Positions 7,564-14,626 of a stretch of DNA of 15,105 nucleotides are shown here, piece after piece. The notes beneath the pieces were generated by a model. It saw only the letters and a program-made list of their open reading frames with translations, was not told where the DNA came from and did not search any database. Positions within the stretch are counted from its first letter, which is position 1, and the number at the start of each line of letters is the position of its first letter. The DNA comes from CAZGTQ01 sp964528575 (GTDB lineage: Bacteria; Planctomycetota; UBA1135; GCA-002686595): assembly GCA_964528575.1 (NCBI GenBank), contig CAZGTQ010000405.1:1-15105 (forward strand), read 5' to 3'. A program made the position numbers and the translations under genes.

Positions 7564-8522
7564 CGCAGCGCCTCGAGCTGGGCCGGGTCGGGGTTCCCGC
7601 CGGAGACGACGCAGCACACGCGCACCGGGTCGGCGCGGTCGCGGTGCGTGAACAGCTCGTCGGGCAGCACGCTCGCGAGCACGGCCGCGACCGCAGCCGC
7701 GCCCGCGGGCTCGACGATCCAGCCGCCCTCGCGCACGAGCCGGCGTTGCGCCGCGAGGATCTCGTCGTCGGAGAGCGTGATCGCGCCCTCGACGAGCTCC
7801 TCGCACACGTCGAAGTTGCGCGCGCCGAGCGACAGCGGGCACAGGCCCTGGACGGACGTCGTGATCTCGGCCTGCACGACCGGGCGGCCGGCCTGGAGCG
7901 CGCTCGCGAGCGTCGGCGCGCCCTCGGGCTCGGCGCCGAAGATCGGCAGCTCGCCGATCTCGCGCCACAGCGCGATCGACGAGCCGGCGATGAGCCCGCC
8001 GCCGCCGACGGGGATCACGACGACCTCGACGTCGGGCCACTCGCGCGCGATCTCGAGCCCGACCGTGCCCGCGCCCTCGATCGTGCGGTCGGCGTCGTAC
8101 GGGTGGATCAGCACGGCGCCGCCGGCGACGCGCTCGGCGCACGCGTCCTCGGCGGCCTGGCGCGTCGGCAGGAGCACGACCTCGGCGCCCGCCGCCCGGC
8201 ACGCCTCGATCTTGTTCGCGTACGCGTCGGCGGGCATGAAGATCGTCGCGGGCACGCCGGCGCGCGCGGCGGCCCAGGCGAGGGCGCGGCCGTGGTTGCC
8301 CGAGCTCGTCGCGACGACGCCGGCGGCACGCTCGCGCTCGTCGAGCTGGGAGACGTTGTTCCAGGCCCCGCGCGCCTTGAACGAGCCGGTCTCCTGCAGG
8401 CACTCGAGCTTGACGCGCAGCTCGACGCGCGGGTCGTCGGTCGGGAACGGCAGCAGCGGGGTGCGGCGGACGACGCCGAAGAGGCGTTCCGCGGCCTGGT
8501 CGGGGCGGATCCAGTCGAACAT
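7560..8522 (-). CDS. PLP-dependent threonine/serine dehydratase-like (fold type II) enzyme
   Basis: A 320-residue fold type II PLP enzyme with all core motifs: ETGSFKARGA (44-53) with the PLP lysine Lys49, SSGNHG (73-78) for substrate binding, the phosphate-binding GGGG loop (173-176) within VIPVGGGGLIAG, EPAGAAAVAAV, and the C-terminal VVSGGN, whose Ser faces the PLP ring nitrogen in this group. It most resembles catabolic threonine dehydratase, serine dehydratase or serine racemase. It lacks the C-terminal ACT-like regulatory domain of biosynthetic IlvA, so I give no symbol. It converts threonine or serine to the 2-oxo acid and ammonia, or racemises serine. The ATG at 8522 gives the normal N-terminus. 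It is the first gene of the long minus-strand run and is divergent from dusC across 42 nt. Confidence 0.92.
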   Translation of the reverse strand: MFDWIRPDQAAERLFGVVRRTPLLPFPTDDPRVELRVKLECLQETGSFKARGAWNNVSQLDERERAAGVVATSSGNHGRALAWAAARAGVPATIFMPADAYANKIEACRAAGAEVVLLPTRQAAEDACAERVAGGAVLIHPYDADRTIEGAGTVGLEIAREWPDVEVVVIPVGGGGLIAGSSIALWREIGELPIFGAEPEGAPTLASALQAGRPVVQAEITTSVQGLCPLSLGARNFDVCEELVEGAITLSDDEILAAQRRLVREGGWIVEPAGAAAVAAVLASVLPDELFTHRDRADPVRVCCVVSGGNPDPAQLEALR

Positions 8523-8564
8523 GGCGCTCGGTAGGATAGTCGCGCGCGCCCCGCGCGGTACGAG
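8523..8564. promoter_or_regulatory. divergent spacer with candidate -10 elements
   Basis: The 42-nt gap separates the divergent dehydratase and dus genes. The near-palindromic GTAGGATAGT (8531-8540) contains TAGGAT on the plus strand, 27 nt before the dus ATG, and TATCCT on the minus strand, 10 nt before the dehydratase ATG. The latter would give an almost leaderless mRNA. No clear -35 is seen. Confidence 0.35.
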
Positions 8565-9572
8565 ATGCACGCCCACGCTCCCACGCTCCCCTTCACCGGT
8601 CCCGCGCTGCTCGCGCCGATGGAGGGCGTGACCGAGCCCTGCTTCCGCGACCTCGTGATCGAGCGCAACGAGGGCGCGCTGGGCGGCGCGTTCACCGAAT
8701 TCGTGCGCGTCCTGCGCATCCCCGTGCCGCGGCAGGCGCTGCGCGAGCACCTCGGACCGCGGCGCTACGCCACGCCGGTGGGCCTCCAGCTCATGGGCGC
8801 GGACCTCGCGGCGCTCGCGGAGACGGCGCGGCGGGCGGTCGAGGTCGGCGCGCCGCTGGTCGACCTCAACTTCGGCTGCCCGTCGAAGGGCGCGCTGCGC
8901 GGGTGCGCGGGCTCGGCGCTGCTCGACGACCCGCCGGCGCTCGAGCGCGTCGTGCGCGCGTGCGCCGAGGCGGTGCCGGGCACGCCGGTCACGGCGAAGA
9001 TCCGCGCCGGGGGCGACGACGACGCGCTGCTCGAGGACCTCGCGCGCGCGGCCGAGGCGGGCGGAGCGCGCCTGCTGACGGTCCACTGCCGCACGCGCGC
9101 GGAGGCCTACCGCGACACCGCCGACTGGGATCGGCTCGCGCGCGCCGCCGCCGCGGTCGCGATCCCCGTGTGCGGGAACGGCGGAATCGACACGCACGCC
9201 GACCTCGATGCGGTGCGGCGCGCGACGGGCTGCGCGTATGCGATGGTCGGCCGCGGCGCGCTCGCCGACCCGTGGATCTTCAGCGGCCACCGCGCGACGC
9301 CCGCCGAGGCGGCGCGCTTCCTGCTCGAGTACGCCGCGCGCCTGCGCGCCGAGCGCGGCGCCGGCGAGCGCATGGTCGCGGGGCGCCTCAAGCAGCTCCT
9401 CGGCCACTGGACCGCGGGCGGCCTCGCGGGCGCCGAGCGCCGCTCGTGGCTGCGTCTGGCGAGCGTGCGCGAGCTGCTCGAGCGCATCGGCGAGGCAGGG
9501 GCGCGCGAGCCGCTCTCGGTCCACCGCCGCCCCCACCCACCCGGGTCGACCGGCGCGCGCGCCGTTCGGTGA
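8565..9572 (+). CDS. dusC: tRNA-dihydrouridine synthase, DusC-like
   Basis: A 335-residue FMN-dependent enzyme that reduces uridine to dihydrouridine in tRNA D-loops. Visible elements are the FMN-binding LLAPMEGVTEPCFRDL (15-30), TEFVRV (44-49; this form is typical of DusC), LVDLNFGCPSKGAL (98-111) with the catalytic Cys105 of GCP, VHCRTRAEAYRDTADW, the barrel-end phosphate site NGGID, and VGRGALADPWIF. The RLKQLLGHW helix belongs to the C-terminal RNA-binding domain. The last ~25 residues are low-complexity (Pro, Arg, Gly) and poorly conserved. The subfamily call is by recalled similarity to E. coli DusC (U16 specificity), so the target position is inferred. It is divergent from the dehydratase and the first gene of the plus-strand block. 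Confidence 0.9.
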   Translation: MHAHAPTLPFTGPALLAPMEGVTEPCFRDLVIERNEGALGGAFTEFVRVLRIPVPRQALREHLGPRRYATPVGLQLMGADLAALAETARRAVEVGAPLVDLNFGCPSKGALRGCAGSALLDDPPALERVVRACAEAVPGTPVTAKIRAGGDDDALLEDLARAAEAGGARLLTVHCRTRAEAYRDTADWDRLARAAAAVAIPVCGNGGIDTHADLDAVRRATGCAYAMVGRGALADPWIFSGHRATPAEAARFLLEYAARLRAERGAGERMVAGRLKQLLGHWTAGGLAGAERRSWLRLASVRELLERIGEAGAREPLSVHRRPHPPGSTGARAVR

Positions 9573-9736
9573 CGCTCGACGCCCGTCGAAAGCAGAGGTT
9601 TCCCCCTTCCCGCGCCCCCTCGATGGCGCATACTCCGCGGCCTTCACCCGAGGCGACAGCAATCCGCCTGCCCGCGCCCCTCGGGAGCGCAGTCTCCTAG
9701 CTCGATCGACTCAAGGGAGCCCCTCCGGCGAAACGA
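9573..9736 (+). promoter_or_regulatory. speA upstream region with candidate promoter
   Basis: A 164-nt gap is unusually long for this window. CATACT at 9629-9634 resembles a -10 element and would give a leader of roughly 95 nt. AGGGAG at 9714-9719 is a possible ribosome binding site, but 17 nt from the speA ATG is long. I see no convincing terminator for dusC and no riboswitch. Confidence 0.3.
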
Positions 9737-11650
9737 ATGTCCGACTGGACGCATCGCGACAGCGAAGAGCTCTACCTCGTCCCGCAGTGGTCCTGCGGAT
9801 ACTTCGCGATCAACGAGCGCGGCAACGTCGAGGTCCATCCCGAGGGGACCAGCGCCGAGGGCATCCCCGGCATCGATCTGCACCAGCTCATCCGCGACAT
9901 CCACAGCCGCGGGATCGATCCGCCGCTACTCCTGCGCTTCGACGGGATCCTGCGCGCGCGCGTGCGGGAGCTCGCCGGCGCGTTCGACAAGGCCCGCGCG
10001 GAATTCGGCTACCGCGCGGCCTACCGGCCGGTCCTGCCGATCAAGGTCAACCAGCAGCGGCACGTCGTCGAGGCGCTGCTCGAGGGCGGCCGCCAGCACG
10101 GGCTCGGGATCGAGGTCGGCAGCAAGCCGGAGCTGCTCGCCTCGCTCGCCCTCGACGTCGGGCCTGACGCGCTCCTGATCTGCAACGGCTACAAGGACCG
10201 CGAGTACATCGAGACGGCGCTGCTCGCGACGAAGCTCGGCATGACGCCGATCATCGTCATCGAGAAGTTCAGCGAGCTGGAGACCGCCCTCGCGGCGTCG
10301 GACGAGCTCGGCATCCGGCCGGCGCTCGGCGTGCGCACGAAGCTCGGCGGCGCCGGCTCGGGGCGCTGGCGCGATTCGGGCGGGCTGCGCTCGAAGTTCG
10401 GGCTGACGATGCGGCGCGTCGTCGACCTGATCGCGGCGCTGCGCGAGCGCGACATGCTCGACTGCCTGCAGCTCCTCCACTACCACATCGGCAGCCAGAT
10501 CACGGACATCCGCTCGCTCAAGAAGGCGCTGCAGGAGGCGACGCGCACGTTCGTCGGGCTCCACGAGATGGGCGTCGAGATCAAGTGGTTCGACGTCGGC
10601 GGCGGCCTCGGCATCGACTACGACGGCTCGGCGACGACGTCGGAGTCGTCGAAGAACTACTCGCTGCAGGAGTACGCGAACGACGTCGTCTACGCGATCG
10701 CCGAGACGTGCCGCGACGCGGATCTGCCGGAGCCGACGATCCTGTCGGAGTCGGGGCGCGCGCTCACCGCGCACCACGCGCTGCTCGTCGCCGAGGTGAT
10801 CGGCGTCGAGGAGGTCGCGGCGACCGACACGACGCTCACGGTCGGCGAGGACGAGCACGAGAAGGTGCGCGAGATCGCGGCGGTGTGCAACGACGTCACG
10901 GCGCGCACGTTCCACGAGGCGTACCACGACGCGACGCAGGTGCGCGACCAGGCGCTCATGCTGTTCAACGTCGGGCAGATGTCGGTGACCGACCGCGCGC
11001 GCATCGAGGAGATCTTCTGGGCGACGTGCAAGCGGATCCAGCAGATCACGCGCAAGCTCGAATACGTGCCGGAGGAGCTCGAGTCGCTCGAGCGCGACCT
11101 CGCCGACACGTACTTCGTCAACTGCTCGGTCTTCCAGTCGCTGCCCGACTCCTGGGCGATCTCGCAGCTCTTCCCGATCGTGCCGCTGCACCGTCACGGC
11201 GAAGAGCCGCTGCGGCGGGCCGTCCTCGCCGACATCACGTGCGACTCCGACGGCAAGTTCGACCGCTTCATCGACCTGCGCGACGTGAAGCAGACGCTCG
11301 AGCTGCACCCGCTGGAGAAGGGCGAGCCGTACTACCTGGGCTTCTTCCTGGTCGGCGCGTACCAGGAGAGCCTGGGCGACATGCACAACCTGTTCGGCGA
11401 TACGAACGTCGTCCACGTCGACCGTTCCGACAGCGAGCGCACGCGCATCACGCACGTCGTCCGCGGCGACCGCGTCCAGGACGTCCTTTCCTACGTCGAG
11501 TACTTCGAGAACGACCTCCTCGCCAGCCTGCGCCGCAACATCGAGCGCGCGATCGAGGAAGACCGTCTGACGTCGGAGGACTCCGCGCGCATCCTGCGCC
11601 GCTACGTCTCCGGCCTCGCGGGCTACACCTATCTGACCCGAGACCGCTAG
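9737..11650 (+). CDS. speA: biosynthetic arginine decarboxylase SpeA
   Basis: A 637-residue fold type III PLP decarboxylase, close to the usual SpeA length of about 630-660. It converts arginine to agmatine, the first step of the agmatine route to putrescine. The PLP lysine Lys103 lies in LPIKVNQQRHVVEALL (100-115). Other visible features are EVGSKPELLASLAL, LICNGYKD, YHIGSQITDIRSLKKAL, FDVGGGLGIDYDG and, near the C-terminus, DITCDSDGKFDRFI with Cys502, the cysteine expected from the neighbouring subunit's active site. The N-terminus (YLVPQWSCGYFAIN) is typical of the family. The ATG at 9737 is the natural start. No agmatinase or agmatine deiminase is in the window. The slyD-like gene follows 17 nt downstream on the same strand. 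Confidence 0.97.
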   Translation: MSDWTHRDSEELYLVPQWSCGYFAINERGNVEVHPEGTSAEGIPGIDLHQLIRDIHSRGIDPPLLLRFDGILRARVRELAGAFDKARAEFGYRAAYRPVLPIKVNQQRHVVEALLEGGRQHGLGIEVGSKPELLASLALDVGPDALLICNGYKDREYIETALLATKLGMTPIIVIEKFSELETALAASDELGIRPALGVRTKLGGAGSGRWRDSGGLRSKFGLTMRRVVDLIAALRERDMLDCLQLLHYHIGSQITDIRSLKKALQEATRTFVGLHEMGVEIKWFDVGGGLGIDYDGSATTSESSKNYSLQEYANDVVYAIAETCRDADLPEPTILSESGRALTAHHALLVAEVIGVEEVAATDTTLTVGEDEHEKVREIAAVCNDVTARTFHEAYHDATQVRDQALMLFNVGQMSVTDRARIEEIFWATCKRIQQITRKLEYVPEELESLERDLADTYFVNCSVFQSLPDSWAISQLFPIVPLHRHGEEPLRRAVLADITCDSDGKFDRFIDLRDVKQTLELHPLEKGEPYYLGFFLVGAYQESLGDMHNLFGDTNVVHVDRSDSERTRITHVVRGDRVQDVLSYVEYFENDLLASLRRNIERAIEEDRLTSEDSARILRRYVSGLAGYTYLTRDR

Positions 11651-11667
11651 CGGCCGGGACCGCTGCC

Positions 11668-12183
11668 ATGCAAGTCGCGAAGGACACGATCGTCGAGATC
11701 CGCTACGAGCTCTTCGACAAGGAGGGCGACCCGGTCGAGAGCTCGGACGGCGACGAGCCCGTCACCTACCTCCACGGTTACGGCGAGATCGTGCCGGGCC
11801 TCGAGCGCGCGCTCGAGGGCATGGCCGCCGGTGCCGACCTCGAGATCCGGCTCGGCCCGGACGACGCGTTCGGCGCCTACAACCTCGACGGCGTCGTCGC
11901 GATCGCGCGCGACGAGTTCCCGCCCAACGCGGAGATCGTCCCCGGCGACTGGATCACGGTCGACATCGAGCGCAGCGAGGGCGAGCCGGACCCCGAGGAC
12001 CCCGACGAGCTCGAGATGCGCGTGATCGAGATCCGTCCCGACACGATCTTCCTCGACGCCAACCACCCGCTCGCCGGCCAGGACGTCACGTTCAAGGTGC
12101 AGGTGCTGTCGGTGCGCCGCGCGACGCCCGACGAGCTCGCCGAGCGCGCGCACGTGCACGACTGCGACGAGCACGGTTGCTGA
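11668..12183 (+). CDS. slyD: SlyD-like FKBP-type peptidyl-prolyl isomerase
   Basis: A 171-residue cytoplasmic FKBP of the SlyD type. The FKBP half includes YLHGYGEIVPGLERALEGMAAG (34-55) and the matching C-terminal strand (VTFKVQVLSVR). An inserted-in-flap chaperone domain occupies roughly residues 72-145. SlyD proteins catalyse proline isomerisation, act as folding chaperones and bind nickel or other metals. Here the metal-binding tail is reduced to HVHDCDEHGC (162-171), much shorter than the E. coli His-rich tail but still offering His and Cys ligands. The IF domain contains an acidic stretch (GEPDPEDPDELE). ATG 11668 follows the speA stop by 17 nt, so co-transcription is likely. A strong hairpin lies downstream. 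Confidence 0.93.
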   Translation: MQVAKDTIVEIRYELFDKEGDPVESSDGDEPVTYLHGYGEIVPGLERALEGMAAGADLEIRLGPDDAFGAYNLDGVVAIARDEFPPNAEIVPGDWITVDIERSEGEPDPEDPDELEMRVIEIRPDTIFLDANHPLAGQDVTFKVQVLSVRRATPDELAERAHVHDCDEHGC

Positions 12184-12321
12184 CGGGCTGCCGCGCGAAG
12201 CTCGCTTTTCCCCCTGGCGCGATCCGCGCGCTCGCGATACCACGAAGAGCGAGCGCCTGATTAGCCATGCACGATGTCTCCTCGCGAGTACGCCCTGCGC
12301 TGCGAGTCGTGAGCGCTCGTC

Positions 12322-12356
12322 CGGGAGCACGGCCTCTTCACGGGGCCGTGCTCTCG
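12322..12356. terminator. hairpin between convergent slyD-like and transporter genes
   Basis: GAGCACGGCC (12325-12334) pairs perfectly with GGCCGTGCTC (12344-12353) around a 9-nt loop, and three more pairs (one G-T) extend the stem to 12322-12356. It lies in the 191-nt gap between convergent genes, the position of a bidirectional terminator. There is no T-run on either strand, so it may be a Rho-dependent or structural terminator. The rest of the gap (12184-12321) shows no gene. Confidence 0.55.
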
Positions 12357-12374
12357 CGTCGGGGCCGATGAATC

Positions 12375-13172
12375 TCAGGCCAGCGGCGCGTGCGCGGGCG
12401 CGGCCTCGGACGGCAGCCCGAACGCGCGACGCAGGACCGAGCGGCCGAGGTAGATCAGCGGCGTGTCGAGCAGCGCGAGCACGACCTTGCACGCGTAGAC
12501 CGCGGCGATGATCGACCAGACCTCGGGCCACTCGAGCTCGAGCCCCCAGCGCAGGAAGATGCTGTTGACGATGATCGTGTCGACGAGCTGGCTGATCAGC
12601 GTCGAGCCGTTGTTGCGCAGCCACATCCAGCGCCCGCCGGTCACGCGCCACCAGAAGTGGTACAGCCGCACGTCGAAGAGCTGCGCGACGAGGTACGCGA
12701 GCATCGACGCGAAGAGCAGGACGCCGGGGTAGTAGAAGCTCGCGTCGAACGCGCGTTGCATGTCGGCGGCGGCGGGGAAACCGAGCTCCTTGTTGACCCA
12801 CTGCGCGTCCGGCGGGAGCGCGCGCGCCATCAAGACGACGCCGAGCATGAAGAAGCTCAGCAGGAAGCCCAGCACGACCATCAGGTCCGCGCGGCGCCGG
12901 CCCCACATCTCGGACACGAGGTCGGTGATCAGGAACGTGACCGGGTAGGTCAGGACCCCCGACGTCAGCGTCACCCCTTGCTCGAGCCCGAGCCAGCCGA
13001 TCCCGCCCGGGAACAGCTCGAACAGCTTCACGCCGATGATGTTCGTCAGCACGAGCGCCACGGCGAACGTCGCCGCCAGGAACACGTAGACGACATCGGG
13101 GAGCGGCATCCCGAACGGCGTCGGCGCGCTCGTCGGCGATCTCGTCGCCGCCGCGGGCTTGGCGAGGGTCAT
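12375..13172 (-). CDS. yhhQ: queuosine precursor transporter (YhhQ/VUT family)
   Basis: A 265-residue polytopic membrane protein, about six hydrophobic segments, of the YhhQ (vitamin uptake-like, DUF165) family. Visible family features are LTNIIGVKLFELFPGG near residues 43-58, SGVLTYPVTFLITDLVSEMWGRR (71-93), YLVAQLFDVRLYHFWWR, WMWLRNNGSTLISQLVDTII (the conserved NN...SQ.VDT signature) and a final KVVLALLDTPLIYLG. YhhQ imports 7-cyano-7-deazaguanine or 7-aminomethyl-deazaguanine for queuosine synthesis in tRNA. I chose ATG 13172 (MTLAKP); an in-frame ATG at 13202 would overlap the divergent gene and adds an Arg/Gly-rich stretch unlikely to be real. The N-terminal ~20 residues are a cytoplasmic Ala/Thr/Pro-rich tail. 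No queuosine synthesis genes are in the window. Confidence 0.93.
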   Translation of the reverse strand: MTLAKPAAATRSPTSAPTPFGMPLPDVVYVFLAATFAVALVLTNIIGVKLFELFPGGIGWLGLEQGVTLTSGVLTYPVTFLITDLVSEMWGRRRADLMVVLGFLLSFFMLGVVLMARALPPDAQWVNKELGFPAAADMQRAFDASFYYPGVLLFASMLAYLVAQLFDVRLYHFWWRVTGGRWMWLRNNGSTLISQLVDTIIVNSIFLRWGLELEWPEVWSIIAAVYACKVVLALLDTPLIYLGRSVLRRAFGLPSEAAPAHAPLA

Positions 13173-13200
13173 GCGGGGACGGTACCGTTGGCCCCCACCC
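13173..13200. promoter_or_regulatory. 28-nt divergent spacer with 10-bp palindrome
   Basis: The perfect palindrome ACGGTACCGT (13179-13188) sits between the divergent starts at 13172 and 13201. Either strand reads TACCGT or TACGGT, which could serve as overlapping -10 elements or as an operator. The spacer is too short for two ordinary promoters with leaders, so near-leaderless transcripts are likely if both start here. Confidence 0.35.
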
Positions 13201-13686
13201 ATGCAAGTCGTCGAGCAACTGAAGCGGATGAGCGAGGAACGCTTCCTCGCCCTCTACGAGTCCCTCGCCCAGCAGGGCTTCGGCCCCCTCGACCGCCAGG
13301 TCGCGGTCTCGCTGAAGTTCCGCCCGCAGGCGATCCGCAAGCTCCCGATGGCGCAGCGCGCGAAGCGGGCGCGCACGCTCGTGCTCGCGGGCGGCAAGGG
13401 CGAGCTCGCGTACGATCTGCTCGGCAGCTACTTGATGAAGAAGGACAAGGAGCTGATCACCGCGTTCCTCGACAAGACCGGCGTCGAGCACAACGACGGG
13501 ATGATCGAGGATCTCGACGAGCACGAGCCGGCGCCCGACAAGATCGCCCCCGCGGTCGCCGAGCTCGACACGGAGCACGACCCCGAGGACGTCACGTCCT
13601 ACCTCGCGATGTGCGCGACCCAGTGGCCGGAGATCACCGAGCTCGACGCCCTCTGGCGCGAGCGCGCCGGCGTCCCGACCGCCTAG
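13201..13686 (+). CDS. uncharacterised 161-aa soluble protein
   Basis: I do not recognise a named family. The 161-residue product has no signal peptide or membrane segment and appears mainly helical. The N-terminal half is basic to neutral (VVEQLKRMSEERFLALYESL, then GFGPLDRQVAVSLKFRPQAI and RKLPMAQRAKRARTLV). The middle holds AYDLLGSYLMKKDKELITAFLDKTGVEH. The C-terminal third is acidic (EDLDEHEP, ELDTEHDPEDV) and ends with YLAMCATQWPEITELDALW. It reads as a genuine protein: even residue usage, a clean frame, and ATG 13201 divergent from the transporter across 28 nt. An upstream in-frame ATG would add only an Arg/Pro stretch that overlaps the transporter. It converges on the EF-P gene across a long hairpin. 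No function can be assigned. Confidence 0.85.
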   Translation: MQVVEQLKRMSEERFLALYESLAQQGFGPLDRQVAVSLKFRPQAIRKLPMAQRAKRARTLVLAGGKGELAYDLLGSYLMKKDKELITAFLDKTGVEHNDGMIEDLDEHEPAPDKIAPAVAELDTEHDPEDVTSYLAMCATQWPEITELDALWRERAGVPTA

Positions 13687-13694
13687 CTCCCCGT

Positions 13695-13773
13695 GATACG
13701 GTGCCGCACAGCGATACGGTGTCGCACACCTCCCTGTCGCTGAACGACAACAAGGTGTGCGACACCGTATCGC
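13695..13773. repeat. REP-like element: three copies of a 16-nt palindrome-bearing unit forming a long hairpin
   Basis: The unit GATACGGTGTCGCACA occurs at 13713-13728, with a one-mismatch direct copy (GATACGGTGCCGCACA) 18 nt upstream at 13695-13710 and a perfect inverted copy at 13756-13771. The second and third copies lie in 21-nt arms (13711-13731 and 13753-13773) that are exact reverse complements, with a 21-nt loop holding a smaller hairpin (TGTCG 13735-13739, CGACA 13745-13749). Each arm also has its own palindrome, GGTGT CGC ACACC at 13718-13730. It fills the gap between convergent genes and reaches the last base of the EF-P stop codon, so it may also act as a bidirectional terminator. 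Confidence 0.9.
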
Positions 13774-14345
13774 TACGACTTGACGCGCTCGACGAAGTGC
13801 CCGTCGCGCGTGTCGACGCGGATCGTCTCGCCCTGCGCGAGGTAGGGCGGCACCTGGAGCTCGAGCCCGGTCTCGCACACGGCGCGCTTGAGCTGCGCCG
13901 TCGCGGTGGCGCCCTTGATCGCGGGATCGGTCTCGGTGACGACGAGCGTGACGGTGTGCGGCAGCTCGAGGCTGACGACCTTCCCGTCGACGAGCACGGC
14001 GCGCAGGTCCTCGACCCCGTCCTTGAGGTAATACGTCGCGTCCCCGAGCTCGTCGGGCCCGAGGTCGAACTGCTCGAAGCTTTCCGAGTCCATGAAGTGC
14101 CACCGCGCCCCGTCGGAGTACAGGAACGAGACCGGCCGCTTCTCGACGTCGACCTCCTCGTACTTGTCGCCGGTCCGGATCGACTCGCTGAGGAGCTGCC
14201 CCGTCAGCAGGTTGCGCAGCTTCGTCTTCGCGATCGTCGACCCGCCCCGCGCGGTCGGAGTCGTGAACGTGACGTCGACGATGACCATCGGCGCGCCCTT
14301 GTAGACGAGGCACGCGCCCTTCTTGAAGTTCGACACTTCGATCAT
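13773..14345 (-). CDS. efpL: elongation factor P, EfpL/YeiP subfamily
   Basis: A 190-residue, three-domain EF-P. EF-P binds between the ribosomal P and E sites and relieves stalling at proline stretches. The modification-loop sequence TPTARGGSTIAK (29-40) with Arg33 is one residue longer than the PGKGQ-type loop of canonical EF-P and matches the PTARG loop of E. coli YeiP, now named EfpL, in which Arg33 is the tip residue. Further YeiP-like stretches are LELPHTVTLVVTETDPAIKG and ETGLELQVPPYLAQGETIRV. Domain I covers about 1-65, with domains II and III after it. The stop codon's last base is the outer base of the REP-like hairpin. The ATG at 14345 gives the usual MIEVSNFKKG N-terminus. A candidate small ORF lies 12 nt upstream. 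Whether the genome also has a canonical EF-P cannot be seen here. Confidence 0.93.
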   Translation of the reverse strand: MIEVSNFKKGACLVYKGAPMVIVDVTFTTPTARGGSTIAKTKLRNLLTGQLLSESIRTGDKYEEVDVEKRPVSFLYSDGARWHFMDSESFEQFDLGPDELGDATYYLKDGVEDLRAVLVDGKVVSLELPHTVTLVVTETDPAIKGATATAQLKRAVCETGLELQVPPYLAQGETIRVDTRDGHFVERVKS

Positions 14346-14586
14346 TGCGCGGGGAGTCTAGCGTCGGAACCGCGTCGCCCAGTAGGGGCCTTCGCCAAGT
14401 TCCGCCGGGCTCGGATGCCGAACCCGAGGGCGCTCGCTGCCGCACCCGTGCCCGCATCGCGTACCGGCCACACGTCCCCCGTCCGACGCTCGCACGACGC
14501 GTCGTCGCGCGCGAGGCGCGCCGAGGCGGCTGCCCCGGCAGTCCTCGCACACGAGGAGCGCCAGAATGGTCCCTTCCATGCTCCTT
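14346..14586. other. EF-P upstream / island-border region without a confident gene
   Basis: Apart from the doubtful 73-aa minus-strand frame there is no convincing gene here. No tRNA-like cloverleaf or long repeat was seen. Base composition begins to shift from the very GC-rich left side toward the less GC-rich helicase gene. Confidence 0.4.
14358..14579 (-). CDS. possible 73-aa CxxC-containing small protein upstream of EF-P
   Basis: An open frame from ATG 14579 to TAG 14360-14358, ending 12 nt before the EF-P start on the same strand. The N-terminal part has CEDC (11-14) and the middle RCGHGC (43-48), a spacing that could bind zinc, and the C-terminal stretch PSPAELGEGPYWATRF looks protein-like. 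AAAGGAG lies directly before the ATG, too close (one nt) for normal use. A TATAGC -10-like sequence precedes it, which would give a leaderless transcript that could also serve the EF-P gene. Against it, third-position GC is visibly lower than in the neighbours, and the middle is Arg-rich like non-coding frames here. I cannot decide whether it is translated. Confidence 0.33.
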   Translation of the reverse strand: MEGTILALLVCEDCRGSRLGAPRARRRVVRASDGGRVAGTRCGHGCGSERPRVRHPSPAELGEGPYWATRFRR

Positions 14587-14614
14587 TGCTATACAGGCCG
14601 AGGCTCGGGAGAGG
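14587..14614 (+). promoter_or_regulatory. extended -10 promoter and ribosome binding site for the helicase gene
   Basis: TGCTATACA at 14587-14595 is an extended -10 (TGn followed by TATACA). Transcription would begin near 14602. GGGAGAGG at 14607-14614 is a good Shine-Dalgarno sequence. On the opposite strand the same bases read TATAGC and could serve leftward transcription toward EF-P. No good -35 is present, which is usual for extended -10 promoters. Confidence 0.45.
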
Positions 14615-14626
14615 CGGCAATGCTGG

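Noticed and set aside
5110..8631. A plus-strand open frame of over 1,100 codons across the sulfatase-fold and dehydratase genes
   Set aside because: It is Arg/Ala-rich without motifs and lies opposite well-recognised minus-strand genes; long antisense frames are expected at this GC content.
13172..13202. Upstream ATG at 13202 for the queuosine precursor transporter
   Set aside because: It would overlap the divergent gene's start and adds an unconserved-looking Gly/Arg/Pro stretch.
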